A stretch of DNA of 11,737 bases from an uncultured Akkermansia sp. (GCA_900548895.1 URLZ01000051.1:1-11737); one strand, 5' to 3'. Shown: positions 1 through 6,850, numbered from the stretch's first letter. Notes: a model not told the origin generated them from the sequence alone. Numbers and translations are program-made.

Positions 1-185
1 TCTTCTTCTCTCTGCTCCGTTGCAACGTCATTCCACACAATTAGCAGAAGAGCCGAGACGCAGCCCCCTCAGGCTCTTCCCTGAGCTCATAGGCCGGGCG
101 GGACTTCATGACTCCGCCCCTCAACGCACACGAGCAAGCTCTGACATATCGCCACCGGCATGCGTCTCCACCGTGGGGAGCGGGC

Positions 186-344
186 TCAGACCTGCTCATC
201 GGGCAGCGGAGGCAGCGTGGGGTACTCCGGAGCCTTCTGTTGGGATGAAGATCCGCCGAGGAGGTATTCAAGCATGGACTCACAGGAGCTGAGGCCGAAC
301 AGCATTCCGGCAGCGGAGAGCACGAGGAAAAGGCGACGCATCAT
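186..344 (-). CDS. small lipoprotein, 52 aa
   Basis: A short minus-strand reading frame beginning MMRRLFLVLSAAGMLFG and continuing into a lipobox, LSSC, with the candidate lipidated cysteine at about residue 21. Basic residues, a hydrophobic stretch and then L-S-S-C is the layout of a Sec/SPII lipoprotein signal, so the mature product would be only about 32 residues, anchored in a membrane and ending in a proline-rich tail (YPTLPPLPDEQV). Function unknown; I recognise no family. The start at 344 is chosen because it lies 6 nt after a -10 hexamer and 7 nt after AAGG. An in-frame ATG at 350 would sit directly on the -10, and one at 341 is also possible. It stands alone between the tRNA terminator and the window edge. 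Codon use and the clear signal peptide argue against chance, but the gene is very short. Confidence 0.6.
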   Translation of the reverse strand: MMRRLFLVLSAAGMLFGLSSCESMLEYLLGGSSSQQKAPEYPTLPPLPDEQV

Positions 345-350
345 GGTCAT

Positions 351-379
351 ACCTTAATCGACCTGCACGCCGCCGTCAA
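351..379 (-). promoter_or_regulatory. promoter of the small lipoprotein gene
   Basis: On the minus strand TTGACG (374-379), 17 bp, then TAAGGT (351-356). The -35 is strong and the -10 is weak. The distance from the -10 to the ATG at 344 is 6 nt, so transcription would start at or beside the start codon. The AAGG inside the -10 could alternatively serve as a Shine-Dalgarno for a longer transcript. Confidence 0.4.
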
Positions 380-454
380 GTTGAAAGCGCTGCCGTTCCC
401 CGGCGGAGAGCCGTTATCTCTCCCCCGCTCTGCTCCCCGCCTGCCGTAAAACAA

Positions 455-484
455 GAAAGCCCGAGGCGATGACCTCGGGCTTTC
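455..484 (-). terminator. Rho-independent terminator after tRNA-Glu
   Basis: A perfect 12-bp stem (455-466 with 473-484; core CCCGAGG/CCTCGGG) with a 6-nt loop, followed on the minus strand by TTGTTTT. It begins 4 nt past the tRNA 3' end and is placed to end the tRNA transcript. Confidence 0.85.
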
Positions 485-488
485 TCAG

Positions 489-560
489 CATCCCCACACG
501 GATTCGAACCGTGGTTCTATGACTGAGAATCATATGTCCTAACCCCTAGACGATGGGGAC
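489..560 (-). tRNA. tRNA-Glu (CTC anticodon)
   Basis: Minus-strand cloverleaf of 72 nt. The acceptor GTCCCCA pairs with TGGGGAT (G1-U72 wobble) and the discriminator is G. The D-stem is GTCT/GGAC. The anticodon stem TATGA/TCATA closes the loop TTCTCAG, giving anticodon CTC, which reads GAG. The T-arm is CACGG-TTCGAAT-CCGTG. The 3' CCA is not encoded. GAG is a heavily used codon in the neighbouring genes (TPR protein, rubrerythrin). It is transcribed as a single-tRNA unit with its own promoter and terminator. Confidence 0.95.
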
Positions 561-603
561 ATTGACTCACACTCGCTCAGTTGAGCTGCGTGGCAACGCA
601 GCG

Positions 604-632
604 ATTATACAAGAGAACAGCCTCCGCGTCAA
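604..632 (-). promoter_or_regulatory. strong promoter of tRNA-Glu
   Basis: Minus strand TTGACG (627-632), 17 bp, consensus TATAAT (604-609), then a GC-rich discriminator CGCTGCG. The expected start is near 597, leaving about 37 nt of 5' leader for RNase P to remove. This is the best sigma70-type promoter in the window. Confidence 0.85.
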
Positions 633-637
633 GACAA

Positions 638-672
638 TTTTTCTCTCTTTGCTCACTTTTTTCGATTTTTTT
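638..672 (-). promoter_or_regulatory. phased A-tracts / UP-like element upstream of the tRNA promoter
   Basis: Read on the minus strand, four A-tracts (638-642, 648-650, 657-662, 666-672) have centres about 10 bp apart and lie just upstream of the -35, covering roughly -41 to -75. Helically phased A-tracts bend DNA, and this position is where the RNA polymerase alpha C-terminal domain binds UP elements of stable-RNA promoters. Confidence 0.55.
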
Positions 673-780
673 CGGCACCATCGCGCACCGTGCTTCCGGA
701 AACAGTGCTGCCGACAGGCGATAGTTGCGCATCGCCCGGCCGTTTTCCCCGTCCAAAACCAAGCTGCAACCTTTTGAGCA

Positions 781-2139
781 TCATTGAACGAAACTCTCGG
801 CGGCAACTCGCTTCTCAGAACTCTCCCCCGCAGGATGCGGAGACTGGGGAGCCGTTGTGCGAGGCGCGGGCAGATGGAGGATGCGAGCCATTGCGAGGTC
901 AGCGTGAAACACGGGCTGCCAGCTTGACGCGATGTGGCGGGGATTACGCTGCCCCTTCTGCCAGACCAGTAGCTCATCCCGTATTGCCTCGGCAAAGGAG
1001 CGAGGCGTATCCTGCGCGGCAACACGCCCGGACTCCCGCGTCGTGTACCAGCAGACAACGGCCAAGTCCCGCGGCCGAGCCGCCGCGACAACGGATGCGC
1101 CGCAACACAAAGCCTCGGCCGAAACGATGTGCGTACTCTCATGGCGAGACGGGCAACCCAGCACGGATGCGCGGTTGTAGAAGCTCGGCAGGAGGGCATT
1201 GTCTACATAGCCCACAAGAGTAATCGCGGCGCGGACCAACTCAGGTAAGGCAGCGTGCCAAGCGCGCAACTCCGGTGTCAACGTACCGCAGATCTCGACC
1301 TTTGTCCCGGCAGGCAGTTCTGAGGAAAGGGAGCCGAAGAGCTCATCGAGAGCCGCCATCATGTACTCGGGCCTCTTCGGTTCCGGATCATCCCAACGAC
1401 CGATGAAGAGAATCAAAGGCTCTTTCGGCGTGCCGTCATAGGCGCATTCCCTCGCGACAGGGCAGGGCATGATCTGCACCTTATCCGCAATAGCCGCACC
1501 ATAGAGGTAGTGGTGGCGAAGGATTTCCTGAACGGGAGGTGAAGTCGTGATGACATCGGCGCATCGCAGATGACGGGCTCTCAGGAAATCCGTAACAGGC
1601 ATGCGCCAGCAAAGTTCAAGTTTCTTGAACAAGCCAGCCGTCTTCCACGTGTCACCCCAGAAATTGCCGCTGGTGTCCAGATGGATCAACAGCCAGAGTC
1701 CGGCGCGGTGAATGGCACGTGCAATGGCTCCGTAGCGCGGAGCGGCCCACGAATAAAGCACCACACCTTCGATGCCCAGCGATCGCCACCACGACGGGTC
1801 ACGCAGCTTCTCCATTTCGACGCGGATGAGATTGTCGAGCTCCGTATCATCGTCGTAGTAAGGCAGAGGCATGATGCACTTGCTCTCGAACCCGAGCAGG
1901 CGCAGATGCCGTGCGATGAGCCCCGTATCGCGAATGTGAAAGCCCCGATTGGCGTGGAAGGCCACGGGCGTGCACGTGTAGATCGCGCGGAAACGCCGCT
2001 CAACCGGCTTCGCCTCCCCCGCTTCAGATGACACCTTGCATGTGCTAGCTGCGCTTGGCGTTGCGGCGACGGGGGGACAAAAGTCTTTCTGATTCTCAAA
2101 GGTAGGTGTTGTCAGGGGATTCTCGGCAGCAGCAGTCAC
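781..2139 (-). CDS. GT-B fold glycosyltransferase (GT4-like), 452 aa
   Basis: Cytoplasmic or membrane-associated sugar transferase, expected to move a sugar from a nucleotide-sugar donor onto a glycan or lipid acceptor; the substrate is not predictable. The first about 48 residues and the last about 28 are low-complexity and probably dispensable. The N-terminal acceptor domain runs from YTCTPVAFHANRGFHIRDTG (about 54-73). The C-terminal donor domain begins near LILFIGRWDDPEPKRP (about 242-256), which resembles the FVGR...KG region of GT4 enzymes. A retaining-type E-x7-E motif is present (E334 and E342 in CPSRHESTHIVSAEAL). No signal peptide or membrane segment is seen. The start is a GTG only 9 nt past a -10 box. 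The gene stands alone, not in a polysaccharide cluster. Family assignment is firm; the role is open (lipopolysaccharide or capsule sugar are possibilities). Confidence 0.85.
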   Translation of the reverse strand: MTAAAENPLTTPTFENQKDFCPPVAATPSAASTCKVSSEAGEAKPVERRFRAIYTCTPVAFHANRGFHIRDTGLIARHLRLLGFESKCIMPLPYYDDDTELDNLIRVEMEKLRDPSWWRSLGIEGVVLYSWAAPRYGAIARAIHRAGLWLLIHLDTSGNFWGDTWKTAGLFKKLELCWRMPVTDFLRARHLRCADVITTSPPVQEILRHHYLYGAAIADKVQIMPCPVARECAYDGTPKEPLILFIGRWDDPEPKRPEYMMAALDELFGSLSSELPAGTKVEICGTLTPELRAWHAALPELVRAAITLVGYVDNALLPSFYNRASVLGCPSRHESTHIVSAEALCCGASVVAAARPRDLAVVCWYTTRESGRVAAQDTPRSFAEAIRDELLVWQKGQRNPRHIASSWQPVFHADLAMARILHLPAPRTTAPQSPHPAGESSEKRVAAESFVQ

Positions 2140-2148
2140 GGCATGCCG

Positions 2149-2176
2149 ATCTTAACACCGACCTCGACTCTGTCAA
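2149..2176 (-). promoter_or_regulatory. promoter of the glycosyltransferase gene
   Basis: Minus strand TTGACA (2171-2176, perfect -35), 16 bp, TGT-TAAGAT (hexamer 2149-2154, extended -10). The expected start is only about 2-4 nt before the GTG at 2139, so the mRNA would be leaderless or nearly so. Confidence 0.55.
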
Positions 2177-2275
2177 GCCCAAAGCACGGCGCCTCCCCAC
2201 GCCCTCCGGACATCTCGTGCACCCGAGCTTTGGCGCGCGCCCGAGAGTCCGGGAAAACGTCCGCGCCGATCTTCT

Positions 2276-2300
2276 CACTTGAAGCGCCCCGCTTCAAGTG
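2276..2300. repeat. perfect palindrome, candidate operator
   Basis: CACTTGAAGC, 5-bp centre, GCTTCAAGTG: a 10-bp perfect inverted repeat (11 if the flanking G-C of the centre pairs). It spans the -35 box and most of the spacer of the rightward promoter, where a bound repressor would block polymerase. No U-tract follows, so it is not an evident terminator. Confidence 0.5.
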
Positions 2301-2307
2301 CTACACT
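2279..2307 (+). promoter_or_regulatory. promoter reading toward the 346-aa unknown gene
   Basis: TTGAAG (2279-2284), 17 bp, TGC-TACACT (hexamer 2302-2307, extended -10). The expected start is near 2314, leaving about 167 nt of leader before the GTG at 2481. A second TACACT lies 11 bp further on. Confidence 0.5.
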
Positions 2308-2480
2308 GAGAGTACACTGAGCGAAGCAAATCGCGCCCTCGCCCTCCCCTCGGCTGCGTCCGCGACAGCCTCCCGCAGGCTCCGAGACGGCGCAACACAT
2401 CCCTGCCCCATGCCCGGACGGTCGCCTCGACCACGCACCATTCTCTCCTCTCCCCCACCCCTACCGCCTTCTTTACCGCC

Positions 2481-3521
2481 GTGCCCCCGCTCCTCCCCGC
2501 TTCGGACGCGGAATCGCGCCGTTCTCTCAAGCCCGGCGCAGCACCGGTGACGGGTACGCTGACCACCTACTACTACGACCCGGTGTCTCAAGACAGTTTC
2601 ATCATCGTGCAGGATGATCGGGACGTACTCTACTTGCTCACGCCGCGCTTCGGCGCGCGCATCCCGCAGCTTTCGCCCAACGCGCATCGAATGGCGCGCA
2701 ACGCCCGCGAGTTTCGGAGCACGCGCGCCAGTTTTCCGTGGGTGTGGAAATCCTTCGGCTCCCATGACCCGAGAGCCTTCCCCTCCGAGGCTCACGGCGC
2801 CCCCCTGCTCTGCGGCTTCCGCTCGCGAGAACGCAGCGTCTACCTTCTGGAAGGAGGGGCCTCCATTCTCTTCCGACGCCGCGAGACACTTGCCGACAGC
2901 GCGTACGCCTGGGAAGAGTGCTTTGACGTCGCCTACCTCTCCCCCATGGACGGCGCCTATGAAAACTTTTCCCTTGAGGCGCTGCTCGAGCACCCGGACT
3001 TTGAGCCGATGGACTGGCACCCCGAGGGCAAGGAGGGTCTGTACCCTCTGGAGGGAGGCTTCATCATCGAGCCCGGTGCCTGTGTGCAGAACAAGATCGA
3101 AGATCTGAGTCTCTTCCCGCTGCATGAGATCGAGAGCCCCCGAAGTGTCGACTTTGTGCACCTCTCATTCAGCTGGGAGGAGTTCCCCGAGGAGTGGCAG
3201 CCCTTTCGCGAGCTGCCCGCCGCCCTCGCCGAGCGGCTCGGCGCACGCTTCGATCGCGCAGCTTGGGAGCGGGCCATGCTTTGCGGGGCGGAGATCAGGA
3301 TGGAGCAAGGCCCGCCCTGCGTGCATCCCCTTTTCTGCGGAAGCGACTGCGTGGCGGAATTTAGCCTCATGATCGGCATGGGCTCAGGCGAGCCGCATTA
3401 CGAGGATTCGGATACCATCATGCTGCGCTACGCGCCCTGTGCCGAAGAGGCGGTGCAGCAGTTGCTCCGCGAGCTGGCGGAAGCTCATCCGACCCTCCGG
3501 CGCCTTCGCTCCCGTCCCTGA
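2481..3521 (+). CDS. unrecognised protein, 346 aa
   Basis: I do not recognise the family. The protein is soluble-looking (no signal peptide or membrane helix), acidic and aromatic-rich. An N-terminal segment reads like a beta-rich module (TGTLTTYYYDPVSQDSFIIV, about 24-43). The middle contains paired Trp/Phe motifs (FPWVWKSFGSH; HLSFSWEEFPEEWQPF). The C-terminus has several cysteines (ACVQ, LCGAE, PCVHPLFCGSDC) and ends in a helical tail (EEAVQQLLRELAEAHPTLR). The start is uncertain: the GTG at 2481 has no visible Shine-Dalgarno, and a GTG at 2547 would remove a 22-residue low-complexity leader and begin just before the conserved-looking part. The opposite-strand frame over the same DNA is poorer in composition. 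It is convergent with the pseudouridine synthase pair and has its own promoter with an operator-like palindrome. Confidence 0.7.
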   Translation: MPPLLPASDAESRRSLKPGAAPVTGTLTTYYYDPVSQDSFIIVQDDRDVLYLLTPRFGARIPQLSPNAHRMARNAREFRSTRASFPWVWKSFGSHDPRAFPSEAHGAPLLCGFRSRERSVYLLEGGASILFRRRETLADSAYAWEECFDVAYLSPMDGAYENFSLEALLEHPDFEPMDWHPEGKEGLYPLEGGFIIEPGACVQNKIEDLSLFPLHEIESPRSVDFVHLSFSWEEFPEEWQPFRELPAALAERLGARFDRAAWERAMLCGAEIRMEQGPPCVHPLFCGSDCVAEFSLMIGMGSGEPHYEDSDTIMLRYAPCAEEAVQQLLRELAEAHPTLRRLRSRP

Positions 3522-3666
3522 TGAAGCGGATGCGGGGGAAACCCTTCGGCGTGTGCAGGCCCGCAGGCCTTACGGCGCCGAGCCTTCCGCTTCGCGAACG
3601 CGCAGCCCGGTCCTCACTGCTCTCACGGCCCACTCCGCCACCGCCGCCCGAGCTTCACGGCAGGGT

Positions 3667-4521
3667 TCAGGGCAGCACCGCATCACCTGCCGGGACTTCC
3701 CCGTCCAGCAGCGCCGCGAGATCCGGCGGCAGAGGGCTGCGCACGCACTGCATCCGGTCGCCGAGCGGGAAGCTCAGCTCGCAGGCGTGCAGCGCGTGGC
3801 GCGGCAAGATGAGGCGCTCGGCCAGCTCAGGCGTCCACCCGCCGGCGATGAAGTCGAGGTAGCAGCTTTCATCACCGCCGTAGATTTTGTCGCCGATGAG
3901 CGGGTAGCCCAAGTGGGCGAGATGCGCGCGGATCTGGTGCATGCGCCCCGTCCGCGGGCTGCACTCCAGCAGCGCCATGGGCGGCAGCTTGCCGCGAGCC
4001 CCGACGCGGCGCAGCACGCGAAAAGCCGTCTCGCAGCTCTTGCCGCCCGGGTCGCAGCACTGGCGGACGTGGATGCGCGTGGCGGCGACTTCCTCCATGC
4101 GGCGCAGGGGCTCGGCACAGAGGGCCGTTTCCCAGAGCGGGCAGCCGCGCACCACCGCCAGATAGCGCTTGTGCATGCGGCGCTGCTGCATAGCCTTGCC
4201 GAGCTCGCGCGCCGCCGCGGCACTCTTGGCCACGAGCACGATGCCGCTTGTCTCGCGATCCAGCCGGTTGATCAGCGAGACCTGGCCCCCGCAGGCCAGC
4301 TCATAGGCCAGCAGAAGCTCGAGCCCGTGCAGCAGCGTCGGCTCGCGCTTGGGGCCCGTGGGGTGCATCAGCAGAGGGGCTGCCTTGTCCACCGCCAAGA
4401 CCTCCTCATCTTCGTAGAGCACCGAGAACTCGGCGCGCACGGCAATCGGCATCTCCGTCGCCTCTGCCGCACGGGCAGCCGCGCGCGCGGCTGCCGATGA
4501 GTCTGCCCCTCCTGAGCGCAC
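3667..4521 (-). CDS. RluA-family pseudouridine synthase, 284 aa
   Basis: Isomerises uridine to pseudouridine in structured RNA, most likely 23S rRNA or tRNA; the exact site cannot be read from the sequence. The catalytic-aspartate motif is INRLDRETSG (Asp about residue 88 from this start), followed by RTGRMHQIRAHLAHLGYPLIGD, the second family signature. No S4 domain precedes the catalytic domain, unlike RluC/RluD, so it resembles the short RluA class. The usual HRLD is NRLD here; the catalytic Asp is intact. The GTG at 4521 is chosen because GGGAGG lies 7 nt upstream. An ATG at 4452 with GAGG 8 nt upstream would remove an Ala-rich leader and is a fair alternative. It starts 16 bp after the rsuA stop, so it is probably co-transcribed with it. 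Confidence 0.85.
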   Translation of the reverse strand: MRSGGADSSAAARAAARAAEATEMPIAVRAEFSVLYEDEEVLAVDKAAPLLMHPTGPKREPTLLHGLELLLAYELACGGQVSLINRLDRETSGIVLVAKSAAAARELGKAMQQRRMHKRYLAVVRGCPLWETALCAEPLRRMEEVAATRIHVRQCCDPGGKSCETAFRVLRRVGARGKLPPMALLECSPRTGRMHQIRAHLAHLGYPLIGDKIYGGDESCYLDFIAGGWTPELAERLILPRHALHACELSFPLGDRMQCVRSPLPPDLAALLDGEVPAGDAVLP

Positions 4522-4528
4522 TCGGTCG

Positions 4529-4534
4529 CCTCCC
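4529..4534 (-). promoter_or_regulatory. Shine-Dalgarno of the RluA-type gene
   Basis: GGGAGG on the minus strand, 7 nt before the GTG at 4521 and just after the rsuA stop codon. It is the strongest ribosome binding site in the window and decides the start. It belongs to an internal operon gene, in contrast to the first genes of several operons here, which lack one. Confidence 0.6.
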
Positions 4535-4537
4535 TTC

Positions 4538-5230
4538 TCAGTCAAAAATCGTCGGATCAATCGCGCACCACTCGCCGGGCGCCAGATGCAGCTCCTCGAG
4601 GCTCAGCGGCCCGATGGCCAGACGATGCAAACGCACGACGGGGGCCCCGACGGCAGCGAGCATGCGGCGCACCTGGTGGTAGCGGCCCTCGTGCAGCGTC
4701 AGCCGCCCCGTGAGGGCTGTCTCGCGAACGAGCTCGGCGGGCAGGCAGGGCGTCGTCTCGCCCTCCAGCATCAGGCTGCCGGAGGCGAAGAGCTCGGTGG
4801 CCGACTCGGGCACGGGGGCGGAGCACTCGTAGGCGTAGAGCTTGGGCACGTGGCGCTTCGGGCTGGTGAGCGCGTGCACGAAGGCGCCGTCATCCGTGAG
4901 CAGCAGCAGGCCGCTCGTCTCTTTGTCCAACCGCCCGACGCTGCTCACGCCGCCGTTGCGGCGCTGCCACTGCTCCGGCAGCAGGTCGTAGATGAGCCTG
5001 CCCTCCTCGCGGTGGCTGCAGGTGCAGCCCAGAGGCTTGTGAAAGGCCACGTAGAGGCCGTTGGCGAAGGGCACGGGCGCGCCGTCCACCAGCACCTCGC
5101 CGGGCTCCACCCGGTCGGCCGGGCGCCGCAGCACCTCGCCGCGATAACTCACGCGCCCCGCGCGTATCCACTGCGGCGCCTCGCGCCGCGAACAGTAGCC
5201 GTAGCGGCTCAGAACTGCATCTGCTCTCAT
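4538..5230 (-). CDS. rsuA: 16S rRNA pseudouridine(516) synthase, RsuA-type, 230 aa
   Basis: Makes pseudouridine in small-subunit rRNA (position 516 in E. coli). The N-terminal S4 RNA-binding domain (about 1-55) includes LSRYGYCSRREAPQWIRAGRV. The catalytic domain follows, with GRLDKETSGLLLLTDDG, placing Asp at residue 102, the same number as the E. coli RsuA nucleophile. TSPKRHVPKLYAYE and EGRYHQVRRMLAAVG are typical RsuA/RluB/RluE signatures. The length of 230 matches E. coli RsuA (231). RluB/RluE-type specificity cannot be excluded by eye. It is the first gene of a two-gene unit with the RluA-type synthase. No good Shine-Dalgarno is seen, and its -10 box ends 9 nt before the ATG. Confidence 0.85.
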   Translation of the reverse strand: MRADAVLSRYGYCSRREAPQWIRAGRVSYRGEVLRRPADRVEPGEVLVDGAPVPFANGLYVAFHKPLGCTCSHREEGRLIYDLLPEQWQRRNGGVSSVGRLDKETSGLLLLTDDGAFVHALTSPKRHVPKLYAYECSAPVPESATELFASGSLMLEGETTPCLPAELVRETALTGRLTLHEGRYHQVRRMLAAVGAPVVRLHRLAIGPLSLEELHLAPGEWCAIDPTIFD

Positions 5231-5239
5231 GCCGTCGGT

Positions 5240-5267
5240 ATTTTGCCATGATTTTCCTGAAAAACAA
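5240..5267 (-). promoter_or_regulatory. promoter of rsuA
   Basis: Minus strand TTGTTT (5262-5267), 16 bp, TGG-CAAAAT (hexamer 5240-5245, extended -10). Only 9 nt separate the -10 from the ATG, so the leader would be about 2-3 nt. Confidence 0.4.
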
Positions 5268-5269
5268 GG

Positions 5270-5298
5270 TTGAAATCGCAGCCGCTTTATGTTAAATA
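5270..5298 (+). promoter_or_regulatory. promoter of the TPR protein gene
   Basis: TTGAAA (5270-5275), then either 16 bp and TTAAAT (5292-5297) or 17 bp and TGT-TAAATA (5293-5298). The expected start is about 5304. The -10 covers the ATG at 5289, which argues that the coding start is the ATG at 5385. Within the leader, GTCGCG (5312-5317) and CGCGAC (5333-5338) could form a small hairpin. Confidence 0.5.
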
Positions 5299-5384
5299 AA
5301 GAGAAAGCAAAGTCGCGTCGGCCCGAAGCTGCCGCGACGGGACTCTCTCACCGCAGCACGTTCTGCATTCCAACGCTTTTGCAT

Positions 5385-6764
5385 ATGATCACGATTATCA
5401 CCGACCGGGAGTTGAACGCCGAGCAACAGGCCCTGTGGCTGAAGGCCAGACAGGCCGTCGGCACCAAAAACTACAAGTATGCCGTCAGTATTCTCAAGAC
5501 GCTGGTGAAGCGCGCGCCCGGCTTCCTCGAGGGGCGCAAGATTCTGCGAGCCTGCGAAATCAAGAGCGTGCCGGATGCGGGGCGCCGCTCGTCCATCTTC
5601 TCGGGCATGCGCGGCATTTCGACCTCGCGCAAGGATCCGGAGACGACGCTGAGCAGCGTGGAGGATGATCTGGAGCGCGACCCCTACTCCGTCTCGGCCA
5701 ACGAGGCTCTCTATGCGGCGGCCATCGATCTGAATCTGCCTGACATCGCGGCCTTCGCGCTCGAGACGATTTGCCAGGGCGCGACCTCGCCCAAAAAGCA
5801 CCTGCAGATGCTGGCCAAACACTACATCAAGTATGAGCAGTTCTCGCAGGCGGCGGACACCTACCGCCGCATCCTCAAGATCGACCCGACGGATGCCGAT
5901 GCCATTCGCGCCGAGAAGGACTGCTCGGCCCGCGCGTCGATGAAGCAGGGCAACTGGGAGGGCTCGGGCGACTTCCGCACGAAGATGAAGAATCAGAATG
6001 CGACGACGGATCTCGAGAGTCAGGACAAGGTGGGCCTGACGGCAGCCGAGCTTCAGGATCGCCTGGCGCAGCTCTCCGCGCAGTACGAGGCGGATCAGAC
6101 GAACATGCAGGTGGTCAAGGACATCGCCTCGGTCTACGAGCAGCTCGAGGACTACGCGAACGCCTACTCCTTCTACGCCTACGCCTACCAGCTCAGTGGC
6201 GGCGCCGACGTCGCCATCAATGACAAGGCCATTGAGATGCACGAGCGTGCCATGCAGGCGGAGATCGCGTACTACGAGCAGGTGGTGGCGGCCAACCCGA
6301 ATGACGAGGAGGCCAAGGCCTACCTGAGCGCCCGCAAGAAGGAGGTCAGCGAGGCAATCGTGGCCGATGCGAAGGCGCGCGTGGACGCGAACCCGACGGA
6401 TGCCCAGCTGCAGTTCAAGTACGGCGAGGCGCTCTTCAACGCCGGGCACTTCACCGAGGCCATTCCGGCGCTTCAGCGCGCGCGCACGAACCCGAATCTG
6501 CGCGTGAAGGCCATGATGATGCTCGGCAAGTGCTACGCCTCCAAGAAGATGAACGACATGGCGATCCGCCAGCTCGAGGAGGCGAACAAGGAGCTGCTCT
6601 CCATGGACGACACCAAGAAGGAGATCCTCTACCTCATCGGCAACCTCTACGAGGAGGCCGGCAACAAGCAGGAGGCTCTCAAGTGCTACCAGAGCATCTA
6701 CGAGGTGGACTACGGCTACCGCGACGTCGCGCAGCGCGTGGAGTCCGCCTACGCCCAGCAATAA
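5385..6764 (+). CDS. tetratricopeptide repeat protein, 459 aa
   Basis: Helical TPR scaffold protein, probably a platform for protein-protein contacts; partner and pathway unknown. Repeats are visible at about residues 13-60 (LWLKARQAVGTKNYKYAVSI), 137-172 (LAKHYIKYEQFSQAADTYRR, then ILKIDPTDADA), 240-275 (ASVYEQLEDYANAYSFYAYA), 345-375 (LQFKYGEALFNAGHFTEAIP) and 415-445 (YLIGNLYEEAGNKQEALKCY). The consensus -W-LG-Y-A-F-A-P spacing is clear. No signal peptide or membrane helix is seen. A Lys/Arg/Ser linker near 66-82 separates the first repeat from the rest, with charged coiled-coil-like segments around 210-230 and 280-330. Codon use is strongly biased (GAG, AAG, GCC, CTC), suggesting high expression. 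The start at 5385 follows from the promoter position; an in-frame ATG at 5289 lies inside the -10. No Shine-Dalgarno is evident. Confidence 0.85.
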   Translation: MITIITDRELNAEQQALWLKARQAVGTKNYKYAVSILKTLVKRAPGFLEGRKILRACEIKSVPDAGRRSSIFSGMRGISTSRKDPETTLSSVEDDLERDPYSVSANEALYAAAIDLNLPDIAAFALETICQGATSPKKHLQMLAKHYIKYEQFSQAADTYRRILKIDPTDADAIRAEKDCSARASMKQGNWEGSGDFRTKMKNQNATTDLESQDKVGLTAAELQDRLAQLSAQYEADQTNMQVVKDIASVYEQLEDYANAYSFYAYAYQLSGGADVAINDKAIEMHERAMQAEIAYYEQVVAANPNDEEAKAYLSARKKEVSEAIVADAKARVDANPTDAQLQFKYGEALFNAGHFTEAIPALQRARTNPNLRVKAMMMLGKCYASKKMNDMAIRQLEEANKELLSMDDTKKEILYLIGNLYEEAGNKQEALKCYQSIYEVDYGYRDVAQRVESAYAQQ

Positions 6765-6815
6765 GGCCGCAGGGCGCCCGTTCCTCACCCGGGAGCCCTA
6801 CCCTTTACAACAGCG

Positions 6816-6850
6816 CAGCCCCGGCCCGCCGTCAGGCGGTGCCGGGGCTG
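6816..6850 (+). terminator. hairpin after the TPR gene
   Basis: CAGCCCCGGC (6816-6825) pairs with GCCGGGGCTG (6841-6850), and an inner CCGCC/GGCGG closes a 4-nt loop. It is a very stable structure about 50 nt past the stop codon. It lacks a run of T afterwards, so it may act with Rho or as an mRNA 3' end stabiliser. Confidence 0.5.

Larger units (their letters stand above)
2140..2480. other. divergent intergenic region (341 bp)
   Basis: Holds the glycosyltransferase promoter on the left (2149-2176). In the middle is a 25-bp palindrome overlapping a rightward promoter (2276-2307), then tandem copies of TACACTGAG (2302-2310 and 2313-2321). The remaining stretch to 2480 is pyrimidine-rich and shows no convincing reading frame, RNA structure or ribosome binding site. 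Confidence 0.6.

Noticed and set aside
47..79. 8-bp inverted repeat GAAGAGCC/GGCTCTTC as terminator of the small lipoprotein
   Set aside because: Long 17-nt loop, no T-run, about 105 nt past the stop; too weak to call.
664..713. Hairpin-like sequence beside a T-run, considered as a terminator
   Set aside because: On either strand the T-run or hairpin order is wrong (T precedes the stem on +, A follows it on -); the run is better explained as phased A-tracts of the tRNA promoter.
577..762. 61-aa minus-strand frame downstream of the glycosyltransferase
   Set aside because: It runs through the A-tracts and promoter of tRNA-Glu; no start signal of its own.
2301..3161. 286-aa minus-strand frame over the unknown 346-aa gene
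   Set aside because: Gly/Arg-rich second half typical of a shadow frame; the + frame has balanced composition and its own promoter.
3439..4500. 353-aa + strand frame over the RluA-type gene
   Set aside because: Low-complexity Ala/Arg/Gln composition; the opposite strand has both pseudouridine synthase signatures.
5292..6788. 498-aa minus-strand frame opposite the TPR gene
   Set aside because: Leu/Val/Arg-rich mirror of GC-rich biased codons; the + strand encodes clear TPR motifs.
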